From NCBI GenBank assembly GCA_003240775.1, contig QFNI01000015.1, positions 1-64,000 on the forward strand: a DNA stretch of 64,000 nt. Reading direction: 5' to 3'. The translations under genes and the position numbers were made by a program. This stretch comes from Mesorhizobium amorphae. Its GTDB lineage: Bacteria; Pseudomonadota; Alphaproteobacteria; Rhizobiales; Rhizobiaceae. Shown piece after piece: positions 58,293-64,000 of the stretch. The first letter of the stretch is position 1; each line of letters begins with the position of its first letter. A model generated the notes under the pieces. That model was not told the origin of the DNA, searched no databases, and saw only the letters and a list, made by a program, of their open reading frames with translations.

Positions 58293-60547
58293 ACGCTCCC
58301 CTTTCCCGCCGCTCGCTGCTCAAGGGCACGGGCGCTCTGGTGGTGGCCTTTTCCGTGTCCCGCGCCTGGGCGCAGGAAGGCGAGGTCGCAGGCGGTGCGC
58401 AGCAGGAGGCGGCGCCTGAGCTTCCCGGCGCGCTCGCCCAGAGCCCCAGCCTCGACAGCTGGATCCGGATCGAGGCGGACGGCACGATCCGCGTCTTCAC
58501 CGGCAAGGCCGAACTCGGCCAAGGCATCCGCACAGCGATCACCCAGGTCGCGGCCGAGGAACTGATGGTGGAGGCCGCCGACATCACGCTCGTCACCGCA
58601 GACACCGGCCAGACGCCCAACGAAGGCTACACGGCCGGCAGCCAGTCCATGCCCAACAGCGCGACCGCCGTGCGCAACGCGGCAGCCCAGGCGCGCGCGC
58701 TCCTGATCGCGGAGGCCGCGCGGCGTTGGAACAGCGATCCCGCGACCCTGCGCGCCGAAGGAGGCGCGGTGCTGGGCGCGGGCGATCAGCGTCTCGGCTA
58801 TGGCGAGCTGGTTTCCGACCAGCTTCTGCGGGTGGACGCTCAGCCGGAAAGCCCGCTGACACCGGACGGGAGCTTGCGCCTGATCGGCCAGTCCCTGCCG
58901 AGGGTCGACATTCCCGGCAAGGTCACGGGGGCACCGGCCTATGTGCAGGACATGCGCCTGCCCGGCATGGTTCATGCCCGCGTAGTGCGTCCACCGAGCT
59001 ATCGCGCCCGGCTGGAAGGCCTCGACATGGCCACGGTGGAAGCGATGCCCGGCGTGGTCGCGGTGATCCGTGACGGCGATTTCCTGGCTGTGGTGGCGGA
59101 GCGTGAATTCCAGGCGGTGAAGGCCATGCGAGCGCTTTCGCGCGCCGCGCGCTGGAGCGAGGAGGAAAGCCTGCCCGCCGACACCGATCTTTCCCGCTTC
59201 CTGCGTGGGCTTCCCGTCGAAGACGGCACGGTGATCGCCCAAGGCACGCCTGTTCCTGCCGCGCAGACCTATGAGGCCACCTACAACCGGCCCTACCAGG
59301 CACACGGCTCGATCGGCCCTTCATGCGCGGTGGCGCAACTCGAAGGGGATGCGATGACCGTGTGGTCGCACACGCAAGGGGTCTATCCCGACCAGAAGGC
59401 CATCGGCGAGATGCTGGGCCTGGGGCCGGACCGGTTGCGCGTGATCCATGTCGAGGGTGCCGGCTGCTACGGGCATAACGGCGCGGACGACGCAGCCGCC
59501 GATGCCGCGCTGATCGCCTCCAAGCTGCCCGGCCGTCCCGTGCGCGTGCAGTGGACGCGCGAGCAGGAGCATGGCTGGGAGCCGCTTGGGCCCGCCATGA
59601 CCATGGACGTGCGCGCAGGGCTCGATGCCCAGGGGCGCATCGTCAACTGGGATTACGAACTCTGGAGCAACATCCACTCGACACGGCCGGGCCCCGCGGG
59701 CGCGCTGCTTGCCGCGCGCCACAAGGCAAACTCCTTCGCGCCCGAGGAACCCAAGCTCGAAATCTCGCGCTCGGGCAATGGCGATCGCAATTCGGTGCCG
59801 CTTTACTCCATTCCCGCCAAGAACGTCGTCTGGCACTTCCTGCGCGATATGCCCGTGCGGGTCTCCGCCCTGCGGGGCCTGGGCGCCTATGCCAACGTGT
59901 TCGCTATCGAATCCACGATGGACGAGCTGGCGCTCCTTGCGGGCCAGGACCCCGTCACCTTCCGGCTGGCCCATCTCGATGACCCCCGCGCCCGCGCAGT
60001 CGTGGAGGAGGCAGCCAGCCGTTTCGGCTGGAGCAGCGATCCCCTGCCCGCCAACCAGGGGCGCGGCTTCGCATTCGCGCAATACAAGAACTTCGCGGCC
60101 TATTGCGCGATAGCGCTCGATCTCACGGTGGAGCCCACCACCGGCCGCATCCAGGTGGGGCGCGTGGTGTCCGCCATCGACAGCGGGCACGCAGTGAACC
60201 CCGACGGCATCCGCAACCAGACCGAAGGCGGCATCAACCAGTCGCTGTCCTGGACGCTCTTCGAAGCCGTGCCCTTCGATCGCACGCGCATCACCGGGAT
60301 CGACTGGGCGACCTATCCGATCCTGCGCTTCGGCCAAGTGCCGGCGTCGATCGAGGTGCACATCATCGACCGGCCCGGCGAGCCCTTCCTGGGAACCGGC
60401 GAGGCGGCGCAGGGGCCGATGGGCGCGGCGGTGGCCAATGCCGTGCGCCATGCCTCGGGCGTGCGCCTGGCCGACCTGCCTTTCACGCGCGATCGCGTGC
60501 GGGCCGCACTAACGCCAGGCGGAACCGCGCCGGCTGCGGCGGGTTAG
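58289..60547 (+). CDS. Molybdopterin-binding subunit, xanthine dehydrogenase family, Tat-exported
   Basis: 752 residues. Twin-arginine signal LSRRSLLKGTGALVVAFSVS ends at AWA/QEG. Two long Mo-cofactor domains follow: GKAELGQGIRTAITQVAAEE, GAGCYGHNGADDAAADAALI, VSALRGLGAYANVFAIESTM, and the catalytic glutamate in FLGTGEAAQGPMGAA near the C-terminus. It resembles the isoquinoline/aldehyde oxidoreductase large subunits (IorB-like) and acts in the periplasm. Substrate is probably an aldehyde or N-heterocycle. Confidence 0.94.
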   Translation: MNAPLSRRSLLKGTGALVVAFSVSRAWAQEGEVAGGAQQEAAPELPGALAQSPSLDSWIRIEADGTIRVFTGKAELGQGIRTAITQVAAEELMVEAADITLVTADTGQTPNEGYTAGSQSMPNSATAVRNAAAQARALLIAEAARRWNSDPATLRAEGGAVLGAGDQRLGYGELVSDQLLRVDAQPESPLTPDGSLRLIGQSLPRVDIPGKVTGAPAYVQDMRLPGMVHARVVRPPSYRARLEGLDMATVEAMPGVVAVIRDGDFLAVVAEREFQAVKAMRALSRAARWSEEESLPADTDLSRFLRGLPVEDGTVIAQGTPVPAAQTYEATYNRPYQAHGSIGPSCAVAQLEGDAMTVWSHTQGVYPDQKAIGEMLGLGPDRLRVIHVEGAGCYGHNGADDAAADAALIASKLPGRPVRVQWTREQEHGWEPLGPAMTMDVRAGLDAQGRIVNWDYELWSNIHSTRPGPAGALLAARHKANSFAPEEPKLEISRSGNGDRNSVPLYSIPAKNVVWHFLRDMPVRVSALRGLGAYANVFAIESTMDELALLAGQDPVTFRLAHLDDPRARAVVEEAASRFGWSSDPLPANQGRGFAFAQYKNFAAYCAIALDLTVEPTTGRIQVGRVVSAIDSGHAVNPDGIRNQTEGGINQSLSWTLFEAVPFDRTRITGIDWATYPILRFGQVPASIEVHIIDRPGEPFLGTGEAAQGPMGAAVANAVRHASGVRLADLPFTRDRVRAALTPGGTAPAAAG

Positions 60548-60571
60548 AGCGTCGAGACAGGGAGTTTCGCG

Positions 60572-60673
60572 ATGCCCGCTTCCCCGCCCAGACCCATTCC
60601 CGACCCCGAGCCGCCGCTGCCCTCGCCGCTTCCGCCCGACCCCGGCCCGGCGGACCCGATGCCGACGCGCTGA
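60572..60673 (+). CDS. 33-residue proline-rich peptide ORF
   Basis: ATG at 60572 preceded by CAGGGAG; stop TGA 60671-60673. About two fifths proline with Pro-Xaa-Pro runs (MPASPPRPIPDPEPPLPSPL), no TM. Directly follows the molybdenum oxidoreductase operon on the same strand. Not recognised; may be a real small protein or chance coding in GC-rich DNA. Confidence 0.35.
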   Translation: MPASPPRPIPDPEPPLPSPLPPDPGPADPMPTR

Positions 60674-60686
60674 GGGTCGAGCGCAC

Positions 60687-61040
60687 TCACTTGTTGCGTG
60701 CGATCCATTCCTTGAGCTGCGCGATCTCGCGCTCTTGTGCGGCCACGATGTCGTTGGAAAGCTTCGTCAGCTCGGGATCGTTCTCGTCGCTCGCCAGATA
60801 GCTCTTCGCCATGTCGATGGCTGCCTGATGGTGGGGAATCATCATCTCGGCGAAATCGATCCCTGCCTTGCCGGTCATGGCCATGCTCTTCATGGCTTCG
60901 TCCATGCGCTGCATGGCGTCCATATATTCGGCGGAAGCGCCAGTCGCCCCGTGGCTGCCGTGATGGCCCGAGTGATCTTGCGCGAATGTCGTCCCGGCCG
61001 TGCCGAGCAGAAGTGCCAGAGCCAGCGTCGCGGTCTTCAT
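60687..61040 (-). CDS. DUF305 domain secreted protein
   Basis: 117 residues; ATG at 61040 with AGGGAGA upstream. Signal peptide MKTATLALALLLGTAGTTFA is followed by a His-rich metal-binding-like stretch (HSGHHGSHG) and the DUF305 core (DFAEMMIPHHQAAIDMAKSY, AAQEREIAQLKEWI). The family is small periplasmic helical proteins often near copper genes. A CueR-type promoter lies upstream, so copper induction by the adjacent CueR-like regulator is likely. Confidence 0.88.
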   Translation of the reverse strand: MKTATLALALLLGTAGTTFAQDHSGHHGSHGATGASAEYMDAMQRMDEAMKSMAMTGKAGIDFAEMMIPHHQAAIDMAKSYLASDENDPELTKLSNDIVAAQEREIAQLKEWIARNK

Positions 61041-61068
61041 GTGCGTCTCCCTTTAGAAGCGTCACGGA

Positions 61069-61099
61069 GGGATGAGGCTTCCACCAGGGGCAAGGTCAA
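61069..61099 (-). promoter_or_regulatory. CueR-type promoter of the DUF305 gene
   Basis: On the minus strand, TTGACC (61099-61094) is followed by a 19-nt spacer and CATCCC (61074-61069). The spacer contains the imperfect dyad CCTTGCCCCTGGTGGAAGC. The stretched 19-nt spacer and CCTT...GGAAG dyad match MerR/CueR-controlled copA promoters. Confidence 0.65.
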
Positions 61100-61163
61100 G
61101 CCGCATCCATCCTGGCCAGAGTGCGCATGGCGCATTATCTCTCGTGGCTTCGAGGACACGTTC

Positions 61164-61562
61164 ATGAATATCGGCCACGCATCCCGCCGCACCGGCCTCG
61201 CGGCGAAGACCATCCGCTACTACGAGGATATGGGCTTGGTTGCGCCAGCACGTGGCGACAACGGCTATCGCGACTATTCGGTGGCCGACATCGAGCGCCT
61301 GCAGTTCCTGCGCCGCTCGCGCGCGCTGGGCTTCTCGGTCGAGGAATGCCGACGGCTCCTTTCCCTGCGCGACGATGGAAGCCGCGAGAGCGCGGATGTG
61401 AAGCTTCTCGCCCAGGCCAAGCTGGCCGAAATCGACCGGCGGATGGAAGAGCTTGCCGCCCTGCGCGCTTCGCTTGCCCAGGCTGTGTCCCGCTGCCATG
61501 GCGACGCGCGCCCCGACTGCCCGATCATCGACGGCTTGGCGGGCGGGAATCCTCTGCAATAG
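61164..61562 (+). CDS. cueR: MerR family copper-responsive regulator CueR-like
   Basis: 132 residues from the ATG at 61164. MerR HTH: MNIGHASRRTGLAAKTIRYY, EDMGLVAPARGDNGYRDYS. C-terminal metal site C111 and C119 (RCHGDARPDC) fits CueR's Cys-x7-Cys, with the serine of SADVK conserved as in monovalent-metal sensors. It senses Cu(I)/Ag(I) and activates copper genes by DNA distortion. Divergent from the DUF305 gene, which has the matching promoter. Confidence 0.9.
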   Translation: MNIGHASRRTGLAAKTIRYYEDMGLVAPARGDNGYRDYSVADIERLQFLRRSRALGFSVEECRRLLSLRDDGSRESADVKLLAQAKLAEIDRRMEELAALRASLAQAVSRCHGDARPDCPIIDGLAGGNPLQ

Positions 61563-62104
61563 CCGCCCTTCCATCGGTGGCATCCAAGACGGAGTTGCGC
61601 AGGAGGAAGGTATTTTCACTGCACGGATAAGCCGTTAGCGCAGAACCTGCATGCGGACTGCGAGCCAACAGCGTAAATTTGGCGCTGTTTTTAATTGACG
61701 CTTCACCCCATCCGAATGAGGTAGGATGCGCCGCCCCTTCCCTATCTGCGAAGAATATCCAATTAAACCGGAACGCGTCGTGAGACACGGAAGGTGGAAC
61801 CGCTTTCACCTTCGTTCAGCGGAACATTTTCCTTCCATTCATACCGGTTTTCGCTTCAATTCCAGCACTCTACCGGTCAATACAGATTCCGATTAAGCCC
61901 CACTGCGCCGATTTGCGCATGTGGCTATCTACATTAAATCTAAGATTTGCAGTCCTTGCATCTTGTCGTTTCGGCTTAGTCATGAAATGAGATCGTCTTG
62001 CGGCAAGGCAAAAAACGACCAGTTTCCAGCAGTCCGGTGTCAGAACGCGGCGAGGGTGATCCTCTCTCCCGCAAGACCGGGCGGCCATCAACGAGGACAA
62101 CTCC
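61563..62104. other. Long AT-richer non-coding region upstream of the MucR-type gene
   Basis: About 540 bp without a credible gene on either strand; the small frames here lack ribosome sites and coding character. The central part (about 61620-62030) is visibly richer in A/T than the rest of the window. It presumably holds the promoter and an extended 5' leader of the MucR-type gene, whose family is known to bind AT-rich DNA. I could not assign a specific promoter. Confidence 0.6.
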
Positions 62105-62641
62105 ATGGCAGAAATATCCGACAATCATCTTGAGCTGACGACGGACATCGTGAGCGCTTATGTCGGCAACAATCCGGTTCCCATGGCGGAGCTGCCCAAT
62201 CTGATCGCCAATGTGAGCGCAGCCCTCTCCGCCCTTTCGCAGCCCCAGCCCGAGCCCAAGGAAGAGCTGGTGCCTGCCGTGAACCCCAAGCGCTCCGTCT
62301 TCCCCGACTATATCGTGAGCCTAGAGAACGGCCAGAAGTTCAAGTCGCTCAAGCGGCACCTGATGACCCAGTACGGCATGACGCCCGAGCAGTATCGCGA
62401 GAAGTGGAACCTGCCGCGCGATTATCCGATGGTCGCCCCGAACTACGCCAATGCGCGTTCCGAGCTCGCCAAGAAGCTCGGCCTGGGCCGCAAGGCTGCC
62501 GGCGCCGAGATGGGCGACGAGGGCGATGTGGTCAGCGAAGCGCCCGAGGCCGCGGCCGACGAGCAGGACGCGCCCGCTGAGGCCACACCCAAGCGCCGCG
62601 CCGGACGCAAGCCCAAGGCGGCAGCAGAAACCGCAGAGTAA
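62105..62641 (+). CDS. MucR/Ros family regulator lacking zinc ligands
   Basis: 178 residues. MucR N-terminus ELTTDIVSAYVGNNPVPMAE, core SLKRHLMTQYGMTPEQYREK and NLPRDYPMVAPNYANARSEL. The zinc-finger positions differ from Ros: the CxxC position reads SLEN (S72, N75 in place of Cys), and after H85 the usual HH is Q89-Y90. It thus lacks the classical Zn site, like some Mesorhizobium Ros homologues that fold without zinc. The C-terminus is acidic then ends with an AT-hook-like RRAGRKPK. Regulates surface polysaccharide, motility and virulence-type genes in rhizobia (family knowledge). Confidence 0.9.
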   Translation: MAEISDNHLELTTDIVSAYVGNNPVPMAELPNLIANVSAALSALSQPQPEPKEELVPAVNPKRSVFPDYIVSLENGQKFKSLKRHLMTQYGMTPEQYREKWNLPRDYPMVAPNYANARSELAKKLGLGRKAAGAEMGDEGDVVSEAPEAAADEQDAPAEATPKRRAGRKPKAAAETAE

Positions 62642-62656
62642 AAACGAAACATTCAT

Positions 62657-62693
62657 CAACAAGGCCGGCGGGCAATGCTCGCCGGCCTTGTTG
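62657..62693. terminator. Strong hairpin between convergent MucR-type and endonuclease III-like genes
   Basis: CAACAAGGCCGGCG (62657-62670) pairs perfectly with CGCCGGCCTTGTTG (62680-62693), extendable inward by up to 3 bp. On the minus strand the 3' flank reads ATGAATGTTTCGTTTTT, giving a T-rich tail, so it suits both directions. Confidence 0.8.
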
Positions 62694-62694
62694 C

Positions 62695-63450
62695 TTATGC
62701 GATCTTGAATGCGCTCGAGCAGATATCGCTCAGCACACAGCGCCCGCACGCGGGTTTGCGGAAGAAGCAGACTTTCTGTCCGTGCAGCATCAGCACCTCG
62801 TGATTGTCGTAGATGGCCTGAGCATCCCAGTCATTTGGCAATTGCGCGCGCAACACTTCGTGCGATGGTCCGACATCGACGCGCGGGCCGATCAGCCCGA
62901 GCCGCTGGGCGACACGGTGGTGATGGCTGTCCACGGGAAGGGCGGCCATCCGCAGCACGGAAAACGAAAGCACCGCAGCACTCGTCTTCGGCCCGACGCC
63001 GGGAATTTCCTCGAGCCAGTCGCGCGCTTCCTCCACGCTCATCGCATGGAGGAAATCGAGATCGAGGCTGCCATGCCGCGCCTTCACGGCGGCGAGCACT
63101 TCCTGGATGCGGGGCGCCTTCAGTTCCGGCCACCGCACGCCGCGGATGGCTTTTTCCACATCCGCCACCGGCGCGTCGATCAATGCTTGCCAGTCGGGAT
63201 AGAGCCGCCGCAGTTCCGCAAAGGCGCGACCCGAATCCGCGTTCTTGGTGCGATGCGACAAGAGCGAGGAAACGAGTTCGCTGAGTGGGTCGAGATCCTG
63301 AAAATAGGGGATCGGGCAGCCGTATTCGGCACAGAGCCGGTCGTGGATCAGAAGCGCGCGTGCGCGTAGGTCGGGCGCGGGCAAAGACGATTTACGCCGC
63401 GCGGAGCGGGGAAAGAGGTCTGCGGCCTGTGGTTGCGGAGCGCTCGGCAT
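62695..63450 (-). CDS. Endonuclease III-like DNA glycosylase (HhH-GPD)
   Basis: 251 residues. Helix-hairpin-helix EEIPGVGPKTSAAVLSF with catalytic Lys, catalytic Asp in LPVDSHHHRVAQRLGL, and the C-terminal 4Fe-4S loop C-x6-C-x2-C-x5-C (VCFFRKPACGRCVLSDIC). In place of the usual LLSAQTTD it has SLLSHRTKNADS, so it is a distinct subfamily. It excises damaged pyrimidines or related bases. Third of three co-directional genes. Confidence 0.88.
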   Translation of the reverse strand: MPSAPQPQAADLFPRSARRKSSLPAPDLRARALLIHDRLCAEYGCPIPYFQDLDPLSELVSSLLSHRTKNADSGRAFAELRRLYPDWQALIDAPVADVEKAIRGVRWPELKAPRIQEVLAAVKARHGSLDLDFLHAMSVEEARDWLEEIPGVGPKTSAAVLSFSVLRMAALPVDSHHHRVAQRLGLIGPRVDVGPSHEVLRAQLPNDWDAQAIYDNHEVLMLHGQKVCFFRKPACGRCVLSDICSSAFKIA

Positions 63451-63485
63451 GGAAGCGGGAATCCCGGCCCCAGTGGGAGGTTCCG

Positions 63486-63815
63486 TCAGGCCGGTCTGCT
63501 CGAGAAGGGGTGATGCTCGATTACGTCCACGATCTCGTCCAAGCCGATCAAGGGATAATGCTCCCGCATACCCTCAAGCATCACGGGATCTGGCCAATCC
63601 TTCTCGCGGCCGAGAAAGCGCGCGGCCTCCTGCAACGGCATCGAGGAGACCCGCCAGACCTCGACGAGGGCCGTTTGCTCGGGCGCGCCGTCGCACACGT
63701 AAAGCATCGGCCCTGGCACGATCGGAGCCTCCTTCCAGCGGATGGTGGAGCGTTTCTCGCCACTCAGGATCAGCGGAAACAGGCGCGGCACCACGCCGAG
63801 GCTCTGCACGCTCAT
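63486..63815 (-). CDS. ASCH domain protein
   Basis: 109 residues, ATG at 63815. The ASCH (PUA-like) fold: PRLFPLILSGEKRSTIRWKE, LYVCDGAPEQTALVEVWRVS. ASCH proteins bind RNA or act on modified nucleosides; the role is unknown. It begins 10 nt after the end of the upstream gene and precedes the endonuclease III-like gene by 35 nt, so these may be one transcript. Confidence 0.75.
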   Translation of the reverse strand: MSVQSLGVVPRLFPLILSGEKRSTIRWKEAPIVPGPMLYVCDGAPEQTALVEVWRVSSMPLQEAARFLGREKDWPDPVMLEGMREHYPLIGLDEIVDVIEHHPFSSRPA

Positions 63816-63825
63816 GGCGCCCGCT

Positions 63826-64000
63826 TCACCGCAAGCCGTCCTCGCCCTTGATCTCGGTCACCGTGAGCCCGCCCACGCGCGGCAGCGGCCGGCCGCTGTC
63901 GGTGACCACCACCGCCACCACGATCTCGTCGGCGCGGGGCGCGTCGGATACGCGAACCTCCATCGCGTCGAAATGCGAGCGTACGAAGGCCGCATCCTTG
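63826..64000 (-). CDS. Amino-acid-synthesis family protein (PF06684-like), C-terminal fragment
   Basis: The last 57 codons and stop (63828-63826) of a gene whose start lies beyond the right edge. KDAAFVRSHFDAMEVRVSD, APRADEIVVAVVVTDSGRP and VGGLTVTEIKGEDGLR resemble the C-terminus of the PF06684 amino-acid-synthesis family. Function of that family is poorly defined. Too short for more. Confidence 0.6.
   Translation of the reverse strand, partial: KDAAFVRSHFDAMEVRVSDAPRADEIVVAVVVTDSGRPLPRVGGLTVTEIKGEDGLR

Overview
The window is high-GC chromosomal DNA with bacterial gene density. Its content points to an alphaproteobacterium of the Hyphomicrobiales (Rhizobiales), Phyllobacteriaceae/Rhizobiaceae-like. 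The evidence is a MucR/Ros-family regulator, an fdsGBA-fdhD-fdsD formate dehydrogenase operon, an EcfG-type general stress promoter motif (GGAAC-N17-CGTT), an alphaproteobacterial Mrp protein lacking CxxC, and intergenic palindromic elements of the rhizobial kind. No phage, transposase, CRISPR array or rRNA operon was seen. One tRNA gene, tRNA-Thr(CGU), is present. Genus-level placement is not possible from the sequence alone.

Layout. 1-5.7 kb: the 3' end of a nitronate-monooxygenase-like gene, a ThuA/Gfo-Idh-MocA pair, tRNA-Thr, a small membrane protein, htpG with its own RpoH-like promoter, and a GntR regulator. 5.8-14.3 kb: a co-directional catabolic cluster with gentisate 1,2-dioxygenase, an FAH-family hydrolase, a complete branched-chain-type ABC transporter, a nitrilase and a flavin-reductase-like protein. 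The GntR gene diverges from it across a perfect 14-bp palindrome. 14.3-21 kb: small hypothetical genes, DUF421, an SMP-30 lactonase, and an envelope/stress module (DUF3618 protein, holin-3_6/YqjE-like, YqjD-like, BrkB). 21-27 kb: a dipeptide/oligopeptide ABC transporter operon with an unrelated one-TM protein translationally coupled inside it. 27-34.3 kb: DUF924, FadD, and a pgi-HAD-DUF4174 operon divergent from a MocR regulator. 34.3-36.2 kb: an FMN reductase and a small secreted repeat protein, divergent from a TetR regulator across two operator-like dyads. 36.4-40.2 kb: two IlvD/Edd dehydratases of different Fe-S cluster type. 40.3-47.7 kb: the NAD-dependent formate dehydrogenase operon plus its probable LysR regulator. 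47.8-49.6 kb: Mrp and a second FMN reductase.

49.6-60.6 kb is the most unusual region. A three-TM protein of the Pycsar-effector (PycTM/DUF5706) type is divergent from a 1290-residue FecR-TPR-beta-barrel protein, which is followed by a CHASE2 class III adenylate cyclase. The layout suggests an envelope-sensing cyclic-nucleotide module; the link to the PycTM-like protein is inference. Next comes a periplasmic molybdenum oxidoreductase: a three-haem cytochrome c that probably uses a CTG start, a 2Fe-2S subunit, and a Tat-exported Mo subunit.

60.7-64 kb: a copper-type pair (a DUF305 protein and a CueR-like regulator sharing a CueR-type promoter), a 540-bp AT-richer non-coding stretch, a MucR homologue lacking its zinc ligands, an endonuclease III-like protein, an ASCH protein, and the 3' end of an amino-acid-synthesis (PF06684-like) gene.
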